Shown here: one piece after another, positions 23,271 through 31,222 of the stretch | Position numbering within the stretch: the stretch's first letter is position 1 | Layout: every line of letters begins with the position of its first letter | Assembly: GCA_031552845.1 (NCBI GenBank) | Contig: JAVBMC010000066.1 | Coordinates: forward strand, 1-41,185 | DNA: 41,185 bases | Source: JAVBMC01 sp031552845 | GTDB taxonomy: Bacteria; Verrucomicrobiota; Kiritimatiellia; RFP12; DVOR01 | Reading direction: 5' to 3' | Translations under genes and position numbers: made by a program | Notes under the pieces: model-generated | What the model was told of the DNA's origin: nothing | The model's input: the letters and a program-made list of their open reading frames with translations, nothing else | Databases searched by the model: none

Positions 23271-23298
23271 TTGCCTCATTTCTTCGATGTCTTATCAA
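23271..23298 (+). promoter_or_regulatory. candidate promoter of the DUF975-like cluster
   Basis: TTGCCT (23271-23276), a 16-bp spacer and TATCAA (23293-23298). The -10 box is weak; support comes from position and from the TTGCNT-type -35 found elsewhere in the window. Confidence 0.35.
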
Positions 23299-23360
23299 GA
23301 ACGCTGCCGAGCGTATGCAGGCTCTGTGCAAGACCAAGTAACTATCAAGGAGGATAAACC

Positions 23361-24200
23361 ATGCAATTAACAGGTACGCAATTGTTGATTCTGCTGTGTA
23401 CTAACTATGTCATTCAGTGGTTGGTGTGGTTCAGCGGGGTGGTGTTGCGGTTTGGCTATCGCGGCATGTGTTTAGATGAAGTGCGCGGCATCGCGCCAAC
23501 TCCTGGACGGTTGTGGGAGGGATTCACTTCGTTACGGCGGTTCTCTCAGGCGTTGCGTCTTTGGCTGTTCTGGCAGGTGGTCGCGGGTGCCTGGACGCTA
23601 TTGATTACAACTGTGTTGGGGGTATGTTTGTTTGTTCACTTGTGGACGCAAGACCCTGGCGTGCTGAATGAGCTCAAAGCCACGTTTGTCGATTTTCCAC
23701 GCACAGCGCTGTTGATATTCGGATATCCATGCCAAGGATTGGCACTCGTGGCGGTGTTTGTTTGTCCGTGGCAATCCAAATTACGTGCGTTGGCGCCGTG
23801 GTTATTGTGGGATAATCCATCGTTGGGAGTTCGTAAAGCCTTTCAACTAAGTAAAAAAATGATGCGCGGGCACGTTCATGAATTGCCGCTTTTAAGAGTG
23901 GATTGTTTTGGGATTCGCTTTCCTTTGGTCGTGTCGATACTTATTTGCGTATTGATATTCATCTGCGTGGGCGGGATTATCACGCCCTTGTTTTTTGCTT
24001 TTGGTGCGGCATTCTGCGGAACGACATTGGCGGCCAAGACGATGGGCATTACTATGGCGGTGAGCACTGCCGCATCGTTTGCCTTGTGGTGGGGATTTGT
24101 CTTTTTGTCTCACTCTCATCATTTGACGCTGGCCAAGTTGTACGAGGCACGCCGTGCGGAATATGAGTCGGCGGCGTCAAACAATAATAGTGATTTGTAA
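23361..24200 (+). CDS. DUF975-like integral membrane protein, paralogue 1, 279 aa
   Basis: First of nine tandem paralogues; function unknown. Strong AAGGAGG ribosome binding site. About six hydrophobic helices. The family block is LAPWLLWDNPSLGVRKAF, LSKKMMRGH at ~150-175, and the end block is LTLAKLYEARRAEYE. DUF975 (PF06161) proteins of Gram-positives carry the same order: a hydrophobic segment, a PW/PY-x-L-x-D-N-P motif, S-x-x-LM-x-G, and a closing A-x-FY. I match this from memory. This member lacks the N-terminal helix (ITxAAREALRGQW) found in paralogues 2-6, and its end block is the most divergent. The next gene starts 10 nt downstream. Confidence 0.75.
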   Translation: MQLTGTQLLILLCTNYVIQWLVWFSGVVLRFGYRGMCLDEVRGIAPTPGRLWEGFTSLRRFSQALRLWLFWQVVAGAWTLLITTVLGVCLFVHLWTQDPGVLNELKATFVDFPRTALLIFGYPCQGLALVAVFVCPWQSKLRALAPWLLWDNPSLGVRKAFQLSKKMMRGHVHELPLLRVDCFGIRFPLVVSILICVLIFICVGGIITPLFFAFGAAFCGTTLAAKTMGITMAVSTAASFALWWGFVFLSHSHHLTLAKLYEARRAEYESAASNNNSDL

Positions 24201-24210
24201 AGGGTAGCGT

Positions 24211-25095
24211 ATGTTAGACAATAATGGTATTACACGGTCGGCGCGGATAGCGTTGAAGGATCAATGGGGCGAGGGGGCTGTGCTGACGTTTCTGTTCAGC
24301 CTGATCTCTGGGGCTACCGTAGGAGTTGCCTGGCTTGTCGGCGGGACATTGTTATTTGGTTACCGTCAGGCTTGCTTGAATGTGCTGCGTGGTGGCAAGG
24401 TGGAGATGGAGACGCTGTTTTCTTGGTTCAAGACGGGCACACGCTTTTGCACATCCTTTTGTGCTACGTGGCTGGTGGCCTTGTGGTCATTTGTATGGAT
24501 GGTGCCGCCGGTGTTGTTTACCATCATGTTAACCCTGCTGACGTTGGGATACCGGGCCGTGGCGCTGTTCACACAGGGAATGTCTTCGCCGGAGGATATG
24601 TTGATGCAGACGGCTATTCAAATGCCTGGCATCATGTTTTGGCTGATGGGGTCGCTTGTGTTGAAGATGCTGGTTTGCGTACCTTCCATCTGCCATATTT
24701 ATTTGTATACGCTGACGCCGTGGGTGCTGTTGGATAATCCGGAGATGAGTTCCGACGAAGCAATTAACCGCAGCATGAAGCTGATGCAGAGACGCCGCTG
24801 GCGGTTCATGTGTCTGCAATGCCGTTTCTTAACGTGGATATTGCTGCCGCTGATGATTCATATTTGCAGCGTCTTTATGATTATTGGCTTTGCACTCTCT
24901 GCACAATTGCTCGGCGCGCCGGTTGTCCTCGCCAGCATGGCATTGACGATCAGCGTAAGCGTGGTGTCCTTTCTTGGATGCCTCATCGGCGGGTTCTTCC
25001 TGTGGCCTTACTACAACGTAGCCGTCGCCAAGTTTTATGACGAGATCCGCAACGAACCCGAGATTGTTCAGGAGCAAGTAATAAGCGGGAAGTAA
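24211..25095 (+). CDS. DUF975-like integral membrane protein, paralogue 2, 294 aa
   Basis: N-terminal amphipathic segment GITRSARIALKDQWGEGA, ~6 helices, LTPWVLLDNPEMSSDEAI with RSMKLMQRR, and the closing WPYYNVAVAKFYDEIR. Closely coupled to paralogue 1 (10-nt gap, AAAGGG ribosome binding site). Its final residues and stop codon (VISGK, TAA) come from the dispersed R1 repeat, so the original 3' end may have been replaced. Confidence 0.75.
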   Translation: MLDNNGITRSARIALKDQWGEGAVLTFLFSLISGATVGVAWLVGGTLLFGYRQACLNVLRGGKVEMETLFSWFKTGTRFCTSFCATWLVALWSFVWMVPPVLFTIMLTLLTLGYRAVALFTQGMSSPEDMLMQTAIQMPGIMFWLMGSLVLKMLVCVPSICHIYLYTLTPWVLLDNPEMSSDEAINRSMKLMQRRRWRFMCLQCRFLTWILLPLMIHICSVFMIIGFALSAQLLGAPVVLASMALTISVSVVSFLGCLIGGFFLWPYYNVAVAKFYDEIRNEPEIVQEQVISGK

Positions 25096-25170
25096 TAGGT
25101 GATAAGTTGGGAGCTGACGCGCACAGGAGTGGGGAAAGTTCACGCGAAGACGCGGAGGCGCGGAGGAGAA
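25076..25170. repeat. dispersed repeats R1+R2 between paralogues 2 and 3
   Basis: R1 (AAGTAATAAGCGGGAAGTAA, TAGGTGATAAGTTGG) gives the stop codon of the previous gene. R2 (CACGCGAAGACGCGGAGG, CGCGGAGGAG) ends in GGAGGAG, 10-15 nt before the ATG of the next gene. Confidence 0.8.
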
Positions 25171-25180
25171 GAGAGTAAGT

Positions 25181-26212
25181 ATGATGATGAATTCAGAGAT
25201 CGTTAAGTTGGCATGGAAAGCATTGAGCGGCAAGTGGCGCGTTGCTATGGGGCTGGCGTTTGTTTTGGCGTTGCCGCGAATTCTTCTTGCCTTTGTTTCG
25301 TGCATACAGCGTAGACATCTGAACGAACACTGGTTTCAGTTTATGTGGTTTGACAATAGGTTGCAGCCTGCTGCCAAGTTTGGTATGGAGCAGATCTGGT
25401 TTGGGCTTCCGCTGAACCGGTTGTGTGAAGCTGTCATGAAGGTGTATCGGGACTGGCAGCTCAGGGAGTTGGATGTGATGTTTCTGCTGCTGTATGCCCT
25501 GCCTGCGTTCTGGTTTACATTGTTTGGCCTGTTGACCTATGGTTTTATCGGTTGCTGCTTGGCGTTTGCCCGTGGTGGGAGACCGCAATTCAGAATGCTG
25601 TTCCGCTGGTTCGCCGGTATAGCGCATATCAAGTGTGCGGGCGGGGCGTTGTGGTGGGTGTGGGGGCTGTCGGTTATGTGGCTGCTTGTGCCGGGACTGA
25701 TTGCCAATTATGTGATGCAGCAGATAATGTGGGGTATGACTAAGCTTCCGGAATTTGGAGATTTAACAGTGTTGCCTGTCGTTGGTGGGCTGGCTATTTT
25801 GGGGGTGTGGTTGATTTGCTGTGCCCCGGTGCTGCCGCGTATTTATTCGTATAAGCTGGTGCCGTGGGTTGTGCAGGATGATCCGCAAGTGAGCGCACGT
25901 GAGGCAGTTGCCCGCAGTACTCGTTTGATGCAAGGCGTACGGTGGCAATTTGCCTGGTTGCAGCTACGGTGCTGGTGGGTGATTTGGCTGTTAACAATGA
26001 TCTTCTCTAGCTCATGGATTTATGTGCTCAATTTTCTCATACTCGAAAGGCAAGGTAATGCCGTTGCCTGGCCGATGCCGCTCTACTTGATGTATGCGCT
26101 AGGGGCTTTTCTTTTCGTGGCTTCGCTGATTGTCATTCCATGGTATCACGTGGCGGTGAGTAAGTTTTACGATGCGCGGCGGGCGGAAGTGGGTGGAGAA
26201 AGTAATAAGTAA
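25181..26212 (+). CDS. DUF975-like integral membrane protein, paralogue 3, 343 aa
   Basis: N-terminus NSEIVKLAWKALSGKWRVA matches the N-terminal segment of its neighbours. It has ~6 helices with a longer loop at 40-100, LVPWVVQDDPQVSAREAV with RSTRLMQGV, and the closing IPWYHVAVSKFYDARRAE. Three consecutive ATG codons (25181, 25184, 25187) leave the exact start open. The only ribosome binding sequence, GGAGGAG, is supplied by repeat R2. The last residues ESNK and the stop lie in repeat R1. Confidence 0.75.
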   Translation: MMMNSEIVKLAWKALSGKWRVAMGLAFVLALPRILLAFVSCIQRRHLNEHWFQFMWFDNRLQPAAKFGMEQIWFGLPLNRLCEAVMKVYRDWQLRELDVMFLLLYALPAFWFTLFGLLTYGFIGCCLAFARGGRPQFRMLFRWFAGIAHIKCAGGALWWVWGLSVMWLLVPGLIANYVMQQIMWGMTKLPEFGDLTVLPVVGGLAILGVWLICCAPVLPRIYSYKLVPWVVQDDPQVSAREAVARSTRLMQGVRWQFAWLQLRCWWVIWLLTMIFSSSWIYVLNFLILERQGNAVAWPMPLYLMYALGAFLFVASLIVIPWYHVAVSKFYDARRAEVGGESNK

Positions 26213-26306
26213 TAGGTGATAGGTAATAAGTTGAGAGGCTGACGCGATGTGACGGTTTCGACGAAAGTACCACAGGCACCTTCATAGCCCTACCTGCTGA
26301 CGCACA
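26199..26306. repeat. dispersed repeats R1+R3 after paralogue 3
   Basis: R1 (AAGTAATAAGTAATAGG, TGATAGGTAATAAGTTGAG) carries the stop codon of the preceding gene. It is joined through GAGGCTGACGCG to an R3 copy (GACGGTTTCGACGAAAG to CCCTACCTGCTGACGC). From 26307 to 26487 I see no gene. Confidence 0.8.
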
Positions 26307-26487
26307 CGAAACACAACATCTTCTCCGCGTGAACCTATCGTGACGGATTAAGTTTTGCGTCATGAAGTGTGTTTTAGGTGTAAATTGTGGAAATGGCGTT
26401 TTGGGGAGGGCTCGTTTAGGAAAGTTTGAGCGGGGTGTCTTCCTGTTTTGCGTTGAGTTTGGGGGGCGTACGGCCGCGCTCACAGGT

Positions 26488-26598
26488 ACGAGTGAGGTTG
26501 ACTCGTACCTGCGAGTGAAGTTCACTCGTGTGTACGACTCAGGGTCACTCGCGCCTGCGAGTGAGTTGTACTCGTAGACGCGAGTTAAATTGATCCCC
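26488..26598. repeat. palindrome array C, exact 23-bp pitch, five units
   Basis: Nineteen-base units begin at 26488, 26511, 26534, 26557 and 26580, each followed by a 4-bp spacer (ACCT, GTGT, GCCT, AGAC). Examples are ACGAGTGAGGTTGACTCGT and GCGAGTGAAGTTCACTCGT. Each unit is an imperfect palindrome of CGAGT/ACTCG arms, and the fifth has decayed on its right side. CGGCCG at 26471-26476 lies one step upstream and may be a sixth unit. The spacers differ, and 4 bp is far too short for CRISPR. Confidence 0.8.
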
Positions 26599-26805
26599 CT
26601 GAGATTTGGCTCACGATGATGCTTGAGAGGAGCCGTTTTCGAGTGAATCTGGGGCAAAAGTGGGCGAAAACTGTTGGTCAAAGTCGAAATGCGGCCGAAA
26701 TGACGGTTTTGGCGGAAGTGTCGCTCTCGCGGAGGGTTTACATGAGGCGTAAAATGAAGTGGACATCCGTTGTCGGAGCGCAAAAATATCTGAAAAATGT
26801 AGAGC

Positions 26806-26834
26806 TTGCTTTCTTTAGGCGCCTCTGCTATACT
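26806..26834 (+). promoter_or_regulatory. promoter of the second part of the DUF975-like cluster
   Basis: TTGCTT (26806-26811), a 17-bp spacer and TATACT (26829-26834). The leader is ~65 nt to the ATG at 26906. The stretch 26599-26805 shows no gene that I can support. Confidence 0.7.
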
Positions 26835-26905
26835 CATCATACTTGCTTTGTGCAAGGCGTTGAATAAGGGTCGAATTATAGCATCATTTTCGCGGAGTTG
26901 TAATC

Positions 26906-27865
26906 ATGATGACCAATGGAAAAATTACGGAAGCGGCGCGGGAGGCGTTAAGGGGGCAGTGGCGGAGAGTTGCTGGGTTGACGTTTGTGCGAGGTGCGTT
27001 GGGGTTGCTTGTTACGGCGTTTATGCTTGCGCTGGTGCTTGTTTGTATCACGAGCACGAATAATCGTATTGAGATTGGTGGAACGGTTTATTGGTTTGGT
27101 CCTGCTTTGGCGTTGGTGCTTTTGATGGGAGTGTTGGGTGGTGGTGTAAGTTGCGGTGACCCGGTGTCGTGTCTGTTGGGCGGGTTGACTGGGTTTTATG
27201 TTATTAGCAGTACGGGGGAGAGTTGGTTCCTGAATGGATGGGTGTTGCAGTTGCTGTCGTGTGTCTTGTTTCCTGTGGGGGTGATTGCCGCAAGCGGACT
27301 CTGCCATGGTTTTTGTGCGGTGCTTTGGGATCTCTCGCAGGGTAAAGCGATAGAATGGCGGCGTTTGTTTGGATGGTTCAAGAGGGGAGACTATGGACGT
27401 TCATTCAAAGTCTATTGGCTGAAGATTGGGCTGACAATGTTGTGGTTATTTCCGGCAAGTTTTCTTTGGTGGTGGGCTGAAAGTAATATGTTTTGGGGTT
27501 TGCCCGCCGTTTTGATCTTAGCTGCCCTTGTCGGAGCTTGGAAGTCGTATGATTATGTTTTGATGCCTTGGATTGTGCAGGATAATGCCGGGCTGTCCGC
27601 ATGGCAAACGGCACGATTGAGTCAACGACGGATGCGCGGCGTGCGGCTTCAGTTTATCCGCCTGCAGTGTCGGCTGCTGTGTTGGCTGGTGGTCCCGTTC
27701 GCTGGTTTATGTGTATGGGTTGTTGAAGGTCATTGGCCCTCGGCCGATTCCCCTTGGGGCTTGGGTTCGATATTTGTGTTGGTGATGTCGGCGCTGTTCT
27801 GGTTGCCGTATTATCATGTGTCGATGGCAAAGTTTTATGAAGCGCTGGAGAGAAGTAATAAGTAA
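26906..27865 (+). CDS. DUF975-like integral membrane protein, paralogue 4, 319 aa
   Basis: MMTNGKITEAAREALRGQWRRVAGLTFVRG is nearly the same opening as in paralogues 5 and 6. It has ~6-7 helices, LMPWIVQDNAGLSAWQTA with SQRRMRGVRLQFIRLQCR, and the closing LPYYHVSMAKFYEALERS. GGAG is 8 nt before the ATG. It has its own promoter and so heads a second transcription unit. SNK and the stop codon come from R1. Confidence 0.78.
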   Translation: MMTNGKITEAAREALRGQWRRVAGLTFVRGALGLLVTAFMLALVLVCITSTNNRIEIGGTVYWFGPALALVLLMGVLGGGVSCGDPVSCLLGGLTGFYVISSTGESWFLNGWVLQLLSCVLFPVGVIAASGLCHGFCAVLWDLSQGKAIEWRRLFGWFKRGDYGRSFKVYWLKIGLTMLWLFPASFLWWWAESNMFWGLPAVLILAALVGAWKSYDYVLMPWIVQDNAGLSAWQTARLSQRRMRGVRLQFIRLQCRLLCWLVVPFAGLCVWVVEGHWPSADSPWGLGSIFVLVMSALFWLPYYHVSMAKFYEALERSNK

Positions 27866-27960
27866 TAGGTGATAGGTAATAAGTTTGAGAGGCTGACGCG
27901 GTGCGGCGGTTTCGGCGAAAGTGCCACAGGCACCTTCATAGCCCTACCTGCTGACGCGAT
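27852..27960. repeat. dispersed repeats R1+R3 between paralogues 4 and 5
   Basis: AAGTAATAAGTAATAGG and TGATAGGTAATAAG, then GAGGCTGACGCG, then the full R3 through CCCTACCTGCTGACGCG. It ends just before GGAGGAGG (27961-27968), the ribosome binding site of the next gene. Confidence 0.82.
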
Positions 27961-27974
27961 GGAGGAGGATGGTT

Positions 27975-29036
27975 ATGATGTCAAATAAAGAAATCACACA
28001 GGCGGCGCGGGAGGTGTTGAGGGGGCAGTGGGGAAGAGCTGCCGGGTTGACGTTTGTGCGGATGTGTTGTGGGTTCTTGGCGCCGTTGTGTTTGGGTTTG
28101 TTGATGGCGTGCCTATTGTATTATTCAAAGATGACGTCTTGTTTGTGTCTTCCTGCATGGGGCTGTGAGAGATTCTGGCAGGATCAAGTTTTGGGTCTAT
28201 TGTTGGCTTCAGCTTTGCTTGTTGTTCCGTTTGTCTTCTATAATGATTTGCTGTCGGCTTGTCTTGGATTTATTGTGTGGATGTGTGTGGGACGCGAGGG
28301 GATGTTTGTAGCAGAGCGGTGCTTTTATGATGCGATAGAGCTTGGATTGGGGTATGTGCCGTTGGGGTGTGCTGTTGCGCTTGTGTTGTTGGCGTTGGCG
28401 TGTTTGCCGCAGGGGCAGTTGAGTCGTGGTTATGGGCGGGCGTTGTGGCGGATGAAACAGGGTGAGTCTGTGGGTGCGGGTGCTGTATTCGATGGGTTCA
28501 AGCGTAATGTCCGCGGATGTGCTGGTGGCAGTTATTGGTTGAAGGTGTTTTGGGTTGGCGTGTGGGGAGTTTTAATTCTGTGCCTGTATGAAGCCTCGAC
28601 CATCGCCCATGCCGTAGTGGAATCTCAAGCAAGGGAAGGCGAGCAGGGTGTTGTGTTGACCGTGACGGCTAGTGTGTTGTCGCTTGGGGTGATGGTGTTG
28701 ATTCCATGGGTGTTGTGGCATACGCGGTTGTATGTGCTGGCGCCGTGGATCGTGCAGAATGATGGAGAGGTTTCTGCTCGTGAGGCGTTGCGGAAGAGTA
28801 AGGCGATGATGAAGGGGCGGCGGTTACAGTTGTGCATGTTGCAAGGGCAAGTCTGCTGTTGGTTGGTTTTGCCGGTGGCGATAGGATTTGGTTTGTTAGT
28901 GACTATTGATTGTAATCCGGTGGCGTTGGGATGGTTTGCAGTTTTGTTGATGCTGGGGTTGTTCTGGGTTCCGTATTATCATCTGTCGATGGCGAAATTC
29001 TATGAGATCCTGAAGGCGGAGGAGGAGAGAAGCTAA
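27975..29036 (+). CDS. DUF975-like integral membrane protein, paralogue 5, 353 aa
   Basis: I start at 27975 (MMSNKEITQAAREVLRGQWG) because GGAGGAGG then sits 7 nt upstream; an in-frame ATG at 27969 would overlap that site. It has ~7 helices and is the longest of the alanine-rich N-terminus group, with an extra loop at ~45-110. It has LAPWIVQNDGEVSAREAL with KSKAMMKGRR, and the closing VPYYHLSMAKFYEILKAEEE. The stop codon abuts an R3 copy rather than R1. Confidence 0.77.
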   Translation: MMSNKEITQAAREVLRGQWGRAAGLTFVRMCCGFLAPLCLGLLMACLLYYSKMTSCLCLPAWGCERFWQDQVLGLLLASALLVVPFVFYNDLLSACLGFIVWMCVGREGMFVAERCFYDAIELGLGYVPLGCAVALVLLALACLPQGQLSRGYGRALWRMKQGESVGAGAVFDGFKRNVRGCAGGSYWLKVFWVGVWGVLILCLYEASTIAHAVVESQAREGEQGVVLTVTASVLSLGVMVLIPWVLWHTRLYVLAPWIVQNDGEVSAREALRKSKAMMKGRRLQLCMLQGQVCCWLVLPVAIGFGLLVTIDCNPVALGWFAVLLMLGLFWVPYYHLSMAKFYEILKAEEERS

Positions 29037-29262
29037 ACGCGGTGCGGCGGTTTCGGCGAAAGTGGCACAGGCACCTGCATAGCCCTACCTTTTGAGAGTA
29101 GGGCTGGCGCGATGTTGGGTAGGGCGATGCTCGCCGAGCGCGCCGTGTGGGGTAATGAAGAGAAGTGAGTATCCGCAGGTGCCACAGATGGTCGCAGATG
29201 TGAAGAGAGGCTGACGCATGCAGGGGGAGAGAAAGCTCACGCGGAGACGCGGAGTCGCGGAG
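29034..29262. repeat. dispersed repeats R3, other short repeats and R2 before paralogue 6
   Basis: R3 copy at 29034-29100. It is followed by TAGGGCTGGCGCGATG, TAGGGCGATGCTCGCCGAGC and ATCCGCAGGTGCCACAGATG, low-complexity spacer sequences of the same style. Then comes R2 (CACGCGGAGACGCGGAG) at 29238-29262, ending in GGAGGAGGGG just before the next gene. Confidence 0.75.
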
Positions 29263-29279
29263 GAGGGGAAGGAAAGATT

Positions 29280-30251
29280 ATGATGACGAATAGAGAAATA
29301 ACACGGGCGGCGCGGGCGGCGTTGTGTGGGAATTGGCTGAAGGCCGCGGGGTTGACTTTGGTGCGGGGTGCGGTGGGATTGTTCTTAGGAGCGTTCTTGG
29401 GTGGGTTGTTGACGAATGGGCCTTTTCATTGGGCGTTGTATGGGTGTGACTCGGGGGTGTGGGTACAGGTGTTTCAGTTTGTGTTTGTATTTGGTGTTAT
29501 TGGCGGGGCGTTGGCGTGCAGTGATCCGTTGTCGGGTGTGTTTGCGTTGTGTGCGTTTTGGATGGGGTATTGGGGGAGCGTGTATGTGCAGTCACCGGTG
29601 ATTGGTTTGCCGTGTTTGTTGGGGGCTGTTGTTGGAATTTGGCTGGCGGGAAGTTTGCATTATGGATTTGTGCGGATGTTGTGGGGCGTGAGCCGCAGCG
29701 AAGGGGTGCGGTTAGGTAACATGGTGTATTGGCTGCGGCGTTCGCACAAGCGGCGAGCGTTTCGTGGGTATTGGCTGAAGGTGATTTATCTGCTGGTTTG
29801 TCTGCTGCCTGCGTTTGCGGCGTTGCATGGGATGCAGTTGACTGGGCCGCGAGTGCCGTGTGTAGGATGGTTGTTTGGTGTGTTGGCGTTGCTTGCTTTC
29901 GGATTGGGGCTTTGGTATACTTATGTCTGTGTCTTGATGCCGTGGGTGTTGCAGGATGAACCAGAGCTTTCGATGCGGGCGGCGTTGCGCAAGAGTCAAT
30001 ATCTGATGCGCGGACATCTGGTGCAGATGTTTTGCTTGCAGTGTCGGTTGATTGTTTGGATGGTGCTTCCGTTTGTGATGATTCGGTTGGCGTATTGGCT
30101 GCCGGTGGATTTTGGTGTGGTGCAGATGGTGTTGCTCTCGTGCGTGGCTTGCATTTTTGTTGGGGCGTTGTTCTGGCTGCCGTATTATTATGCATCAGTA
30201 GCGAAGTTTTATGAAGCAGTCTGTAATGAGGATAGGGAGATGGTAAAATGA
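29280..30251 (+). CDS. DUF975-like integral membrane protein, paralogue 6, 323 aa
   Basis: MMTNREITRAARAALCGNWLKAAGLTLVRG, ~7 helices, LMPWVLQDEPELSMRAAL with KSQYLMRGH, closing LPYYYASVAKFYEAV. This is the member closest to the DUF975 consensus. The ribosome binding site AAGGA follows repeat R2. Its stop overlaps the start of paralogue 7 by 4 bp, so paralogues 6-8 are a translationally coupled trio. Confidence 0.78.
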   Translation: MMTNREITRAARAALCGNWLKAAGLTLVRGAVGLFLGAFLGGLLTNGPFHWALYGCDSGVWVQVFQFVFVFGVIGGALACSDPLSGVFALCAFWMGYWGSVYVQSPVIGLPCLLGAVVGIWLAGSLHYGFVRMLWGVSRSEGVRLGNMVYWLRRSHKRRAFRGYWLKVIYLLVCLLPAFAALHGMQLTGPRVPCVGWLFGVLALLAFGLGLWYTYVCVLMPWVLQDEPELSMRAALRKSQYLMRGHLVQMFCLQCRLIVWMVLPFVMIRLAYWLPVDFGVVQMVLLSCVACIFVGALFWLPYYYASVAKFYEAVCNEDREMVK

Positions 30252-31222
30252 AGTTGTCTGTATTTGGAATTATCGGTGAGACGCTTAAGCGGTTGCATGG
30301 GCAGTGGGGGTTAATAGGATTGGCGGGTCTCGTATTTACGGCCGTTTCGTTTGTGCCTTTGTCGTTGCAGATTAGAATTGTTTTGGCGGAACGTGCATAT
30401 GTGCTGGCTTCGAATGTTGATGTAGCGGAGACGTACATGAATAGGCTGATGGAGAAAAACCCAAAATACTCTCTTCTTTCAGATGCCGTGCTGGAGAAAT
30501 ACAGAGGTGAGATTGAGGAGGAGGAGAGGGTTTTTCGTGCTGCCGAATGGCGGGAGATTTTAGCGGACTCGGATACGAAACAGCTTTTTTCCATTGCTTG
30601 TCAACGGCACTCAACGGATCCTTTATCGGACGTTGGGCAGAGACTCGCACGAATGTGGAAGTTTGGAGGATGGTTGATTTATTTCTTTGCTTATACAGCA
30701 GTTTTGTTTGGAATGAGTTGGATGATGCTATGCGCAGTACGGGGAGAGGGAGTCTCCTTGGGAAACTTCTGGATGTGGTTCCAGTGGCGGCGGCTGTTGA
30801 AAGCAGGCGGGGCATTCTTCTTCATCTTCCTCTATACGTTCCTATGGGGTGTCCTTGGAGGCTTTTTGAGAGACATGGTGGTACGTTTTTGCGGAGCCCC
30901 AGACTGGCTGGGCCAATTGATAGCTTGGACTGTCGTACTCTTTTTCATCCTTCCCTATGCGATGACGTTCTTTGTGTTGCCGGATAATCCGCAGTTGGGT
31001 ATTCATGCCTCAATCCGTATGAGTAAACGATTGATGAAAAGACGGCGATTGGTTTTTCTGTTAGTGCTTATGCCTGTAATAGTGTTGATGGTTGTGCTGA
31101 TTGTCTGCACATGTGGAATTGCAATTATTTGGACGGGTGCGCTTGCAACGGCTGCGCAGGCTGTGTTTTATGATAAGCTTAAGGCGGAGTATGAGCGGAA
31201 GCAGGCAGAGGTGACGGCATGA
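30248..31222 (+). CDS. DUF975-like membrane protein, paralogue 7, subfamily with large soluble insert, 324 aa
   Basis: Paralogues 7-9 form a subfamily. The opening is FGIIGETLKRLHGQWGLIGL. A soluble helical insert of ~85 residues follows the first helix (AERAYVLASNVDVAETYMN to PLSDVGQRLARMW), and four to five helices come after it. The family block is degenerate but in register (FVLPDNPQLGIHASI, MSKRLMKRR), and the end block is AQAVFYDKLKAEYE. GGGAG precedes the ATG. It overlaps its neighbours on both sides by 4 bp. Confidence 0.75.
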   Translation: MKLSVFGIIGETLKRLHGQWGLIGLAGLVFTAVSFVPLSLQIRIVLAERAYVLASNVDVAETYMNRLMEKNPKYSLLSDAVLEKYRGEIEEEERVFRAAEWREILADSDTKQLFSIACQRHSTDPLSDVGQRLARMWKFGGWLIYFFAYTAVLFGMSWMMLCAVRGEGVSLGNFWMWFQWRRLLKAGGAFFFIFLYTFLWGVLGGFLRDMVVRFCGAPDWLGQLIAWTVVLFFILPYAMTFFVLPDNPQLGIHASIRMSKRLMKRRRLVFLLVLMPVIVLMVVLIVCTCGIAIIWTGALATAAQAVFYDKLKAEYERKQAEVTA

